Positions 26,658-34,794 of a DNA stretch of 64,000 bases are shown here, one piece after another (position 1 is the stretch's first letter; each line of letters begins with the position of its first letter). The position numbers were made by a program, and so were the translations under genes. The DNA is taken from contig JANSYS010000017.1 of the NCBI GenBank assembly GCA_024742275.1, positions 1 through 64,000 of the forward strand, written 5' to 3'. Below the pieces are notes generated by a model. That model worked only from the letters and a program-made list of their open reading frames with translations, was not told the origin of the DNA and made no database searches. The stretch is from Alphaproteobacteria bacterium (GTDB taxonomy: Bacteria > Pseudomonadota > Alphaproteobacteria > Thalassobaculales > Thalassobaculaceae).

Positions 26658-27418
26658 CGCGCTTGTTCCTTGCCATAGCCGCCGCCGTTCTGGCGTTCGC
26701 CGACATTCCGGCGGCCGGGGCTCGACCGTCACCCGCCGACCTGCCCACCCGCGAGGAGGTTCGGCGTATGGTGGTCCAGGAAGCGATGCGCAGCGAACGT
26801 GTGCCGCCGTCGTTGGCCCTGGCCGTCGCCGAGGCGGAGTCCGACTTCGTCGCCGACGCGCTGAGTCCGGTCGGCGCCCGTGGGGTGATGCAGATCATGC
26901 CGGCCACCGCCCGGGGTGAGTTCGGCGTCGATGCCGATGAACTCTGGAATCCCCGCCTCAACATTCAGTTGGGAGTCGCCTTCCTCGATCAACTCATCGA
27001 GCGCTACGACGGACGCTGGGATCTCGCCCTGTCCCACTACAATGGCGGTTCGCGGGTCGGCCGCGGGAAGGACGCTCGGGTGATTCCCGCGACCCGCTCG
27101 TACGTGGACAAGGTTCTGTCGGCAGAGCGGCGCTACGCACGCGACGAGACGGCGCGGCAGCTGGCCGAAGCGGTCGATACGGCACGGGCCCGACCCACGG
27201 GGCGTCTTGCGATGCCGGACCGGGACGCGCGCCATGCCGCCGAGCGGACGGATCGTGGCGACCGTTACCTTGCTCTCGCGGGCACGGCTCTCGACATCGC
27301 CCAGGACCGCTATCGAGCGAGGCTTGCCGGCCCGGAGCGACGGGTGGGCTCACCCCGTCTTCTTGAGCGGATTGCCGAGCGCAAGGCACGGTTCCGCAAG
27401 CTCCTGGCCGGCGGGTGA
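26654..27418 (+). CDS. Lytic transglycosylase (SLT family)
   Basis: The 254-residue protein has a signal peptide (about 1-23, PAAGARP) and a GH23 SLT domain. AVAEAESDFVADALSPVG carries the catalytic Glu in the ES motif, GVMQIMPATA and LNIQLGVAFLDQLIERYDG are standard blocks, and YNGG completes the site. It would cleave peptidoglycan strands and so open the wall for an envelope complex. The Arg-rich C-terminal region (about 155-254) is unusual for the family and may bind a partner. It is coupled by a 4-base overlap to the preceding single-pass protein. Confidence 0.9.
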   Translation: MTRLFLAIAAAVLAFADIPAAGARPSPADLPTREEVRRMVVQEAMRSERVPPSLALAVAEAESDFVADALSPVGARGVMQIMPATARGEFGVDADELWNPRLNIQLGVAFLDQLIERYDGRWDLALSHYNGGSRVGRGKDARVIPATRSYVDKVLSAERRYARDETARQLAEAVDTARARPTGRLAMPDRDARHAAERTDRGDRYLALAGTALDIAQDRYRARLAGPERRVGSPRLLERIAERKARFRKLLAGG

Positions 27419-27490
27419 CACCTAGGCGTAAAATCAACCTATAACATATAATATACTATATTAAAATCTAGCAATAAGGGTAAACTTGGG
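27419..27490 (+). promoter_or_regulatory. AT-rich promoter island
   Basis: A run of about 60 bases (27427-27486) is made largely of A and T, in strong contrast with the GC-rich surroundings. TATAAT occurs at 27447-27452, but no good -35 element lies 16 to 18 bp upstream. It separates the first half of the cluster from the second and most likely starts a new transcript for the genes from 27512 onward. Confidence 0.5.
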
Positions 27491-27511
27491 GGACGGGAGC
27501 GGAGACCTGCC

Positions 27512-29152
27512 ATGGACGGCATCTCGACGGAACGCGCGCTGCTCGCCGGTGCGATCAGTCCGGAGCTGCAAGCGGCATTCAGGACAGTCGCTGAGGCCGA
27601 TCTAGGGGGCGGTCCGAAATACGCCGCGTCCGTCATGCGCGCGCTTTCCAGAACGGTTGCCGCCCGCGCCTATGGTAAGCCGATGCTGGAGCTTTGCCAT
27701 CTGTTGCGGATCGCCGATGCGGTGGGAGGGCGGCATGGATGGCCGGCGCTCGTGTTCGGCGTGCAGGTGGCGCGCGCGGCCGCTTTCCGAGCGCAGGTGC
27801 AGGATGGCGCCCGCCGTCGTCCCGCCTTCGCCGGCGACTTTCGCCTCGAAGCCCACGGCGTGACCGTGGTCTATCCCGACGGCGCGTTCACCGTGAACTA
27901 CGGCCGCATGGGTTTTCTGGCGGCGCTTCTCGAGCTGATGGTGACGGCCGTCGGCTACCGTGCCGTCGATGGGGAGATCCGTGCCTGGCTCGAGGCACCG
28001 TTCCAGTCGGCGCGCGCGGCCTCCCATGCGAACGCCTTGTCGCGGTTGTTTTACGATCATTTGAAGGACCACCTCTCCACCGCGCAGAGTCTTCGGGTCT
28101 TCGCCCGCATGATCGCGTTCCTGGAGCAGGACCGCGGCCGGGGGTTCACCGTCGACGATTTCGACGACCGGGCGGTTCTCGACTACTGGCATCGGTCCGT
28201 GACGGCAGGGGATGAGGAGTCTCTGGAACTCAGGGGCTTCCGGGTGGTCACCGAGCGGGTCGGGCAGCTGCGCACGGCGCTTCAGGCGGCGTTCGAACGA
28301 CATGCCGTCGACACGGCTTTGCCGGTCGGTCCGGACCGGGCGGCAGGCGAGATTGATCCCGGTGCGTTGCTCTCGATCCTGGAGGTGCAGGACGGCGAAG
28401 CCGACGAACTCCGGTCGCTCGAAGTGCCACCGACTGCCAGTGTGAAATTCCTGACCGGCCGTGAGGTTGCGGAACTCGAGCTAATCGCGCGGCTGGGCTC
28501 CCATGCCGGTGCGCTGGCGCTCTCGGTTCTGCGCTCCGCGACCTTCGGCGCGCTTCAGGGGCGTTTGAGCCAGGCCCTGCGCCGTCGTGCTTCCGCCGGG
28601 GAGTTTGCCGCCCTGGTCGATCTCGTCGGTTGTGAGACCTACGGACAACGGCTTGCTCACTGGCGGGCCCTGGAAGAGCGGTTGGAACGTATGGCGCTGG
28701 CGGCATTGGCCGTGCTGGTCGAGGCCGACCGGGCCGAGGCGGCGATGGAGGTGCTCGCCAGGCTGCCGACCGCGGATCTCAGCGGCCTGCGTGCGCGGCT
28801 CCCGAGCGACGCGGAGGGCGGCAATGTGGTTGCCCTTCGGCCGGGTGGAACCGCCGGCATGGTGGCGGCGCTGGCCGAGGCCAAGGTGGTTGGCCCGGAA
28901 GTGTCGACCTTGATCTTGGAGGCACGGCGGGCGCTGAGGGGACTCGCTCGGTCGGGATTCGCTCCGGAAGACAGGCGCCGGGCCGGCGTCGTCGATGGAA
29001 TGGCGGTCGGCGCTCCTCTTGTCCGACGACTGCTGGTGCGGTTGGACAACGTGCGCATCATGGCCGAATCCAGACTCGACCCTGACAGTTTCGAGCGCGA
29101 TGCAGTGAGGTTCCGCGAAGGGTTCCGCGCGTTGTACGGAGAGCTCGCATGA
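27512..29152 (+). CDS. Large cytoplasmic protein of unknown function
   Basis: The 546-residue protein has no signal peptide or membrane segment and is rich in Ala, Arg, Leu and Glu, suggesting a mainly helical fold. I recognise no catalytic motif. Visible landmarks are VVYPDGAFTVNYGRMGFLAALLELM (about 129-153), KFLTGREVAELELIARLG (about 310-328) and a C-terminal LDNVRIMAESRLDPDSF. It opens the second half of the cluster after the AT-rich region and is coupled (ATGA) to the next gene. It may be a cytoplasmic scaffold or regulator. Confidence 0.7.
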   Translation: MDGISTERALLAGAISPELQAAFRTVAEADLGGGPKYAASVMRALSRTVAARAYGKPMLELCHLLRIADAVGGRHGWPALVFGVQVARAAAFRAQVQDGARRRPAFAGDFRLEAHGVTVVYPDGAFTVNYGRMGFLAALLELMVTAVGYRAVDGEIRAWLEAPFQSARAASHANALSRLFYDHLKDHLSTAQSLRVFARMIAFLEQDRGRGFTVDDFDDRAVLDYWHRSVTAGDEESLELRGFRVVTERVGQLRTALQAAFERHAVDTALPVGPDRAAGEIDPGALLSILEVQDGEADELRSLEVPPTASVKFLTGREVAELELIARLGSHAGALALSVLRSATFGALQGRLSQALRRRASAGEFAALVDLVGCETYGQRLAHWRALEERLERMALAALAVLVEADRAEAAMEVLARLPTADLSGLRARLPSDAEGGNVVALRPGGTAGMVAALAEAKVVGPEVSTLILEARRALRGLARSGFAPEDRRRAGVVDGMAVGAPLVRRLLVRLDNVRIMAESRLDPDSFERDAVRFREGFRALYGELA

Positions 29153-29712
29153 CCGGCCGTTGGCAGGATCTCGACATGGCGGGCCGACGCACGGCCGGTA
29201 CGGTCTTCGCCGCTCTCGACGTCGCGCGGGAGTTGGCGGACGCGGGTGGCGCCGTGTCCGACGATGCGGTCGCCGGCGCCCGAGAATGGGGCCGTCCCTC
29301 CATATCGGCGGTATGGGCGGCTTTGGTCGGCGGACAAAGCCTGCCGTCCGATGTCGTTGCGACAGCCGATATCGAGGCGCTTCTGGCGACGGCGGCGTTG
29401 GCCGTGATCCCGCGTTCGGCGGCGGCCGCCTCCCCGGACGATGGGTCAGCTCGGGAGATCGAGCGGCGGGTCGACGGCGTGCGTGTCCGGATCGTGCCGT
29501 CTCGCGCCGGACCGGAACACAGGTTTCTGACGGTTACCTTCCAGGGTCCTGGCTCGACCGCGACTCGTTTGTACGCGGTGGTCGATGGACGGACACCGGT
29601 CGACGTGGCCCTACCGCCGCCGGTGTCCGGATCGGTGCAGTTGCTTGTCGACACCACGGATCCGATTCTCGCGGCCTTGACGGATCCGGACTCCCGCCTG
29701 TACCTCGTGTGA
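29149..29712 (+). CDS. Hypothetical cytoplasmic protein
   Basis: The 187-residue protein begins MTGRWQDLDMAGRRTAGTVF and has no signal or membrane helix. The second half (about 100-187) is beta-rich: RVDGVRVRIVPSRAGPEHRFLTVTF and DVALPPPVSGSVQLLVDTTD. I do not recognise the family. Its start overlaps the stop of the 546-residue gene by 4 bases, so the two products are probably made together and may interact. Confidence 0.6.
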   Translation: MTGRWQDLDMAGRRTAGTVFAALDVARELADAGGAVSDDAVAGAREWGRPSISAVWAALVGGQSLPSDVVATADIEALLATAALAVIPRSAAAASPDDGSAREIERRVDGVRVRIVPSRAGPEHRFLTVTFQGPGSTATRLYAVVDGRTPVDVALPPPVSGSVQLLVDTTDPILAALTDPDSRLYLV

Positions 29713-29750
29713 GGGTTGTGCAGATCGGGTTGGTCTATGGGTAAGGTTGC

Positions 29751-30986
29751 ATGAATGGACGCCTGCGCGTGGTCGTCGCGACCACCGACGGCCCTAGCAC
29801 CGTCCGCCGGATCACGGCGGAGGATCCCGGTCTGCGGTCGGTGATCTGCCTCGCCGGCACGTCGACCGCTCTTCCGATCTCCAACGCCTACGACGCCTTC
29901 GTGCGTCGACCGACCGGCGTGATCGAGCGCGATGTCGGGCACCCTGTCTTCCGGCTTGATCTCGACCAACCGATCGATGCCGGGGCGAGCTGGCAACTCG
30001 GGGTTTACTTGGCCCATCGGCTGAAGGCGGCCGATCGACTGGCGGAGGATGCCGAGGCTGCCGACGGCGTCCTTTGGGCGACCGGCACGGTGGATGCCGA
30101 TCTCAATGTCGGGCCGGTCGACCGGGTCGCCGAGAAAGCGCGGCGCTGTCGCGACGTCTTCGTGTCCGACGTCCCGGTCCTGGCGGTTTGCGCCCGCGAG
30201 AACGCGACGGAGATGCCTGACGATGGCAAGTGCCTGGCGATCGAGCGGGTCGGGGAGGCGCTGGACATTCTGGGCCTCGCCGGTCCACCGGCCCCGGTGC
30301 GCGGCGGGTGGCGGAGGCCGAAGGCGTGGGGCACCCTCGTCATGCTGCTGATTGCGGTGCTCGGGTTCGGCGTCTGGAACTTCTGGAATCAACCGTCCGA
30401 CCCCGGCGCGATGCGGGCCGCTGGCGCTTTGGAGGCTGGTCGGTCCACGCATGCGCCCGCTTCCGAAGTGGGAGCGCCGTTCGATCCTGGCTCGGTGATT
30501 TTGGACGTATTGGATGCGCGGGCCCGCAGCGGTTCCTGCGGCGCAGCAACCCTCTCCGCGCCGCGCTCCAGCCCGGCCGGTGCCGAGGGCGCCGATCTCC
30601 CCGCTGCTGACGCGACGGGCGTCTGCGCCGTGGTTTTTCGGGTGACGAATACGGGGGACCGGTCTGCCTATATGTGGCTATACGGCGCGGTCCAGGGCGC
30701 TGTTCGCGAGTACGCGTCGCGACGCCGCCACGTCGAGGTTGCCACCGGCACCTTGGTGCCGGGCGAGCAGGGGGCCGTCCGGGTCCAGCCACCCGATTGG
30801 GTTCGGCGCGAGGTGGTGGTGCGGGGGCTTCTCGTGCTGACCGGCGAGCCCGACCCGCAAGTGACGCGGGCGCTGTCGGGACTCGATCTCATGTCGGTCA
30901 GCGATTTGGAAAAGACGGTGGCCGGGTTGCGGGCCAACCGAATCCATGTCCGTGAGATCGTCCACCGGGTCGCGCCGGCCCGCTGA
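29751..30986 (+). CDS. Membrane-anchored protein with Lon-protease-like domain
   Basis: The 411-residue protein has three parts. Residues 1 to about 165 align by eye with the Lon (S16) proteolytic domain: QPIDAGASWQLGVYLAHRL stands where Lon has TPKDGPSAGIAMCTAL, and ATGTVDADLNVGPVDRVAEK where Lon has MTGEITLRGQVLPIGGLKEK. This places Ser80 and Lys129 at the positions of the Ser-Lys dyad, 49 residues apart (43 in E. coli Lon). A single membrane helix follows (about 192-211), then an extracytoplasmic domain (about 230-411). There is no AAA+ domain. It is either a membrane-tethered protease or a binding domain derived from one. Confidence 0.7.
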   Translation: MNGRLRVVVATTDGPSTVRRITAEDPGLRSVICLAGTSTALPISNAYDAFVRRPTGVIERDVGHPVFRLDLDQPIDAGASWQLGVYLAHRLKAADRLAEDAEAADGVLWATGTVDADLNVGPVDRVAEKARRCRDVFVSDVPVLAVCARENATEMPDDGKCLAIERVGEALDILGLAGPPAPVRGGWRRPKAWGTLVMLLIAVLGFGVWNFWNQPSDPGAMRAAGALEAGRSTHAPASEVGAPFDPGSVILDVLDARARSGSCGAATLSAPRSSPAGAEGADLPAADATGVCAVVFRVTNTGDRSAYMWLYGAVQGAVREYASRRRHVEVATGTLVPGEQGAVRVQPPDWVRREVVVRGLLVLTGEPDPQVTRALSGLDLMSVSDLEKTVAGLRANRIHVREIVHRVAPAR

Positions 30987-31046
30987 AAAACGTCCCTGTG
31001 GATTCCATGGCTCCGGCAAGGATCAATTCCGCCGGAGGATCACGCC

Positions 31047-31601
31047 ATGCATCGACCGCCCCCCCGCCCTGGCCCTGCATCGCGCCTGTCCGTCCTGACG
31101 CTGACCCTGACCGTATCTCTATCAGCCTGCCTGACGTCGCCGCCGCCGCCACCTGCCGAGGGCATCGGCTATCGGGCGGCACGGTTCGCCGAAATCGAGG
31201 CCATGCGCGCCTATCGTGCTTGTCGCGACGAAGGGCTGTCCCTCGACCGCCAGGCCCGGGCGGGCGGCGATGCAGGACGGTATCTTGCGGTTGCCCGGAT
31301 TCTCGAGGGCTGCGAGGCCGATCTCGGCACGGCCGCCGCTTCCCTCAACGTCGAAGAGCGCATGCGCGCGTATGGCGTTTCCGTTCTGGCCCGGTTGAAG
31401 GGCGGCGACGTGGCGGGCGCGCGGAACGCGCTCGACCGGTTCGGCGCGGCGTTCGACGGCAGGGACCTGTTCTTCGACGACGGAGCCTCGTTCATCGATA
31501 GCGTTGCCGCCGTGCTGGACGGCGGGCCGGTACAGCCAGGGGCTAGCGTGCCGCGGCCGTTGGCCGAAGAACTGGCCCGGATCGGGCGATGGGCGCGGTG
31601 A
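31047..31601 (+). CDS. Putative lipoprotein
   Basis: The 184-residue protein has an N-terminal signal with lipobox LSAC at about residues 25-28, followed by a Pro-rich stretch. The mature domain is helical and contains paired cysteines in AYRACRDEG and ILEGCEAD, which may form a disulphide. RxLDRFGAAFDGRDLF-type sequence suggests TPR- or Sel1-like helical hairpins but no repeat is clear. GGAGG precedes the ATG. Its stop overlaps the next gene (TGATG). Confidence 0.65.
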   Translation: MHRPPPRPGPASRLSVLTLTLTVSLSACLTSPPPPPAEGIGYRAARFAEIEAMRAYRACRDEGLSLDRQARAGGDAGRYLAVARILEGCEADLGTAAASLNVEERMRAYGVSVLARLKGGDVAGARNALDRFGAAFDGRDLFFDDGASFIDSVAAVLDGGPVQPGASVPRPLAEELARIGRWAR

Positions 31602-32497
31602 TGGCGGCGCGGCTGATCGCGGCGGCCGCCGGTCTGGCAGCCGGGCTCGTCCTGCCGGCGGCGGCAGACGCATGGGCTCAAGACATTTCGAACTGGGGCG
31701 GGGGCGCAGCGGAGTGGGCGCCGGTCGCGAGCGAGCATCTCGTCCGGTTGCCTGCCGGGTACATCGAGAAGGCGATCGAACGGGATTTCCAGGACTCCGC
31801 CCTGGCCGACGCGCTGCGGAGTAAGGCCGAGGCGATCGAGGGAACCGCAGCGTCGCTTGCCGAGCTTCAGGAGGCCGCGGACAGCGCGGGGGAATCGGAC
31901 GGCGGCGAAGCCCGCCACCGGTTCCTTGTTGCCAAGCAGGAATATGTGGCTCTCATGGGCGCTCGCCAGGATTTAGAGCGTCGGCGGGTGGAGACGCGGA
32001 TCGGTCTCTTCCGTCGCTTGCTTGACCGGATCGACCGCTCCGCCGATCCCGGTGACGATCCGGCACGCGCCGAACTGGAGGAGAACCGGAAGACGGCGAT
32101 GCAGCGTTTCGCCGGGAGCGCGGACGCGGTCGACATGAAACTTTTTGCCTCGGCCACAGCCGATGACAGCCGGTATGCCCGTGAGTACCGCAGGCGCGCC
32201 GCCGCGATCGCAGACTTGGTCCGGGCGATAGACACTCACCCGATGAACGCCGCCCCGGAGCTCGATGGCCGCGCCATGGGCAAGGCCGAGTATCTCAACC
32301 ACCTCCTGGCAGCCGCCGAGACGGAGATCGCGTTGCTCGACCAGAAGGACCTGGTGCTCGCCTACATGGCGAAGCTGGTTGCGCTGGACGCCATGGCCCT
32401 CGCCGACGAGATCGATCAGCGCCACGGCTCCGGCCCGGTTGCGGCCGGGATGCGTGATGTGACCGCCGCCGTCGATTTCTTCACCGCGCCCGACTGA
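31601..32497 (+). CDS. Exported helical protein of unknown function
   Basis: About 298 residues, with a signal peptide (roughly 1-26, ADAWAQD cleavage region). The rest is strongly helical and charged, with coiled-coil-like stretches (RSKAEAIEGTAASLAELQEAAD; RQDLERRRVETRIGLFRRLLDRID). It probably lies in the periplasm and could be a rod or spacer element. The ATG at 31601 is chosen because it overlaps the preceding TGA, although an ATG at 31589 is also in frame. No family recognised. Confidence 0.65.
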   Translation: MAARLIAAAAGLAAGLVLPAAADAWAQDISNWGGGAAEWAPVASEHLVRLPAGYIEKAIERDFQDSALADALRSKAEAIEGTAASLAELQEAADSAGESDGGEARHRFLVAKQEYVALMGARQDLERRRVETRIGLFRRLLDRIDRSADPGDDPARAELEENRKTAMQRFAGSADAVDMKLFASATADDSRYAREYRRRAAAIADLVRAIDTHPMNAAPELDGRAMGKAEYLNHLLAAAETEIALLDQKDLVLAYMAKLVALDAMALADEIDQRHGSGPVAAGMRDVTAAVDFFTAPD

Positions 32498-32513
32498 ACC
32501 ATAGGAGGATGCC

Positions 32514-32945
32514 ATGCCGCGTGCCCGTCGCTCAAACACGATGACGCCGGTTCGGGGCGGTTGCGCCGCGACAGCCCTCGCCGTCGGGTTGCTCGCCGCA
32601 ACGGTTTCGGTTGCGCCGGCGGCCGCCGGCGCGCTTGAGACTTTGGAGCGCGAGCGCGCCCGTCTGATCGAGATGCTGCTGGATGCCGATCGGGCGGCGC
32701 CCGGACGGCTGGCGGAGGCGGAATCGGTCCGGCGGCGGCTCATCGACCTGGAGAGGATCGCTTTGCGCGATCCGAAGACCGCGACCGACACCAGGCCGAT
32801 CGCCCGTCGCGCCTTCGCGGACTACGATCTCACGTTTGTCGCCCATGCCTCTATCGAGCGGGACATGACGGTGCTCGACCTCTGGCTCGATCGCATCGGC
32901 GTGTCGACGGCCCGGGTCATGGCGGCGCGCGTGGGGCGCCGCTGA
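32514..32945 (+). CDS. Small exported helical protein
   Basis: The 143-residue protein has a signal peptide (about 1-38, APAAAGA) and a short mature helical part beginning LETLERERARLIEMLLDADRA. Two conserved-looking features are RRAFADYDLTFVAHA and the C-terminal LDLWLDRIGVS. AGGAGG stands at good distance before the ATG. The stop codon overlaps the start of the channel-like gene. Function unknown; periplasmic accessory of the adjacent channel-like protein is inferred. Confidence 0.65.
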   Translation: MPRARRSNTMTPVRGGCAATALAVGLLAATVSVAPAAAGALETLERERARLIEMLLDADRAAPGRLAEAESVRRRLIDLERIALRDPKTATDTRPIARRAFADYDLTFVAHASIERDMTVLDLWLDRIGVSTARVMAARVGRR

Positions 32946-33484
32946 TGCGCCGGCCATCGCTTGCCCGATGGGCGCTCCGGTCGTTCGACGGTCGACTGCT
33001 GGACGACGTGGCTCGGGCTCTCGCCGGGCTCCTCGCCCTGGCCAGCCTCGGCCTGGCGACCGGGGTCTGGCTGACCGGCGAAACCGTCGCCGATCTGGTG
33101 GCCCGCGGCGAACGGGTGTTGGGCTCGGCGTTCCTTGTCGGGCTCTCGCTCTTGCTGCTGCTGGCGCTGCTCGCGGCGGTGCGTCTTTGGCGCGATCCGG
33201 AGGACCGTCCCTGGAGAGCCACCGGTCTACAGGCCGCGTCCGGCATCGCCACCCTGGCGTTGACCTTCACCCTGCTCGGAATTGGACTCGGCATTGCCAG
33301 CCTGTCCGACTCGCGCATCGCGCCCGAAACCGTGAACGCGATCATCGCCGCCTTGACGGAGCGTTTCGCGCTTGCCTTCAGCACGACCGTGGTCGGGCTT
33401 CCTCTCGCGGCTTTGATGCGGGCGGTACTGATTGTCCTGGCGGAGCGGAAACGCCCGGCCGGTGCACCGGGAGTTGAGGGATGA
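32945..33484 (+). CDS. MotA/TolQ/ExbB-like membrane protein
   Basis: The 179-residue protein has four membrane helices (about 20-43, 58-81, 97-120, 140-166). The third, TLALTFTLLGIGLGI, and the fourth, FALAFSTTVVGLPLAALMRA, resemble the two conserved helices of the MotA/TolQ/ExbB proton-channel family (GLLGTVLGL and TTxxGLxxAI patterns). The helices are separated by ETVNAIIAALTER, close to the family's short periplasmic loop with a helix before the last segment. It lacks the large cytoplasmic loop of TolQ/ExbB, so it is a minimal version. It is coupled by overlap to the next gene. Confidence 0.7.
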   Translation: MRRPSLARWALRSFDGRLLDDVARALAGLLALASLGLATGVWLTGETVADLVARGERVLGSAFLVGLSLLLLLALLAAVRLWRDPEDRPWRATGLQAASGIATLALTFTLLGIGLGIASLSDSRIAPETVNAIIAALTERFALAFSTTVVGLPLAALMRAVLIVLAERKRPAGAPGVEG

Positions 33485-33939
33485 AGTTCCTGGTCTTCAA
33501 TCTCGTGGTCGGCGCGGCACTGGCCTACTTGATCGTTGCGGACGGCCGTCGGTCGAGCCGGGATACGGAGAGCGACGGGATTCGCGCGGCTCGAACGATG
33601 GCGGGTCCGTCCGCTTCCGTCGGCCTCCCGTCTGCGCCGCATGACGGGGCTCGTCTGGTGGCGACGCCCGGCCCGTCCGCTCAGGTTCCGCCGATACCGT
33701 CGGTGGGTGGCGGCCTTGGCGGATCGCATGCAACGTCGGTGACCGACTTGGACGCGCCTGTGGTCAATCGGCCGCTCTCCACGCCTGCCGCCCTTGTGGA
33801 CCGGCGGACGGGCTCGGTTGGCGTCGACGGGGAGATGACGACGCGGGGGCTCTCGACGCTCTCCGCCGCCGAACGAGGACGTCAGCTGCACGACATTGCA
33901 CGCGAGATGGAGGACCGATTCCTGAGCGGGGTCCGATGA
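33481..33939 (+). CDS. Single-pass membrane protein with disordered tail
   Basis: The 152-residue protein starts MKFLVFNLVVGAALAYLIVADGRR, one membrane helix with a short N-terminal end. A low-complexity Ser/Pro/Gly-rich region follows (about 35-115) and a short C-terminal helix (SAAERGRQLHDIAREMEDRFL). Its place right after a MotA/ExbB-like gene is where ExbD, TolR or MotB usually sits, but it lacks their conserved Asp and any OmpA-like domain. Start and stop are coupled with both neighbours. Confidence 0.6.
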   Translation: MKFLVFNLVVGAALAYLIVADGRRSSRDTESDGIRAARTMAGPSASVGLPSAPHDGARLVATPGPSAQVPPIPSVGGGLGGSHATSVTDLDAPVVNRPLSTPAALVDRRTGSVGVDGEMTTRGLSTLSAAERGRQLHDIAREMEDRFLSGVR

Positions 33940-34794
33940 ATGGAGCATAGAGGACCGAAACGTCGGATCGCGCAGGGCCGTTTGGCGACCGCCATCCCAT
34001 CGGGTCTGGGGTTAGGTCTCCTCGCTCTGGCCGCGGTCCCGTCGTTGGATGGCGACCTTCCATCGGGCCTGGCTCTCGAACCGCTGCCGCGTCGTGCGCC
34101 ACCGCTCGCCCCAACATTCACCCCACCCCCCGATCTATCGACCGCGCCAAGCCTAGCTCTGGCCCGGATCCGATTGCCGCCTCCCCCATCGCCGGGTGGC
34201 GACCGACCACTGCTTCCCGACAGGTTCGCCGAGCCCTTGGCCGCGGCCACCGCGCCCGAGGCGTCATCGATTTCCGATGCCTCCCAGAGCGTCGACCGGC
34301 TGACGGGGGCCGTGATGCTCGCGCGGATCGAGGCTGGGACCGGCCCGGCTTTGGAACTCCATTGGCCTCGGGGCAGCATTGAGCGCCAGCGGATCGCTGG
34401 CCATCTCACCCGCTGCGCCGGTCTTGCCGTCGCCGTCATGGCCCGAGGTCGTCTTTGGCGACTTGAGGATCCGTCGGGGCGCGCCTGGATGCCGGATCCG
34501 GCACGCCTTTCGACCCTTGCCCGCAGAGCCGAGGGGGTAGCGCCTTCCAGCGTCGATCGTATCCGTCGGCATCACGGAGTGGCGAAGGGCGTACCGATCG
34601 CGTTTGTGGCCCGCGGTTTCGACATCCGGTTGTTGGACGGTCTCGCCCGCCTCATGCCGAGCGGGGAGCGGATCGGGCGCGTGGAAGCCGGCTACGGCGT
34701 TCGGGACGGCTGGCTGGTTCTCTCGGCTATCGCGGTCGACGGCAGGCCCATCGCCGGTGAGGTACGGTTGGCGAGGATCGGCAGGTGCGGCTGA
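33940..34794 (+). CDS. Proline-rich single-pass membrane protein
   Basis: The 284-residue protein has an N-terminal membrane helix (about 18-36) after a basic stretch, then a long proline-rich segment (about 45-100, with repeated PPP) and a globular C-terminal part (about 110-284). This layout recalls TonB or TolA, in which an inner-membrane anchor and Pro-rich linker reach across the periplasm, but the C-terminal domain is not a recognisable TonB domain. The start codon follows directly on the preceding TGA, and the stop overlaps the next gene by 10 bases. Confidence 0.6.
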   Translation: MEHRGPKRRIAQGRLATAIPSGLGLGLLALAAVPSLDGDLPSGLALEPLPRRAPPLAPTFTPPPDLSTAPSLALARIRLPPPPSPGGDRPLLPDRFAEPLAAATAPEASSISDASQSVDRLTGAVMLARIEAGTGPALELHWPRGSIERQRIAGHLTRCAGLAVAVMARGRLWRLEDPSGRAWMPDPARLSTLARRAEGVAPSSVDRIRRHHGVAKGVPIAFVARGFDIRLLDGLARLMPSGERIGRVEAGYGVRDGWLVLSAIAVDGRPIAGEVRLARIGRCG

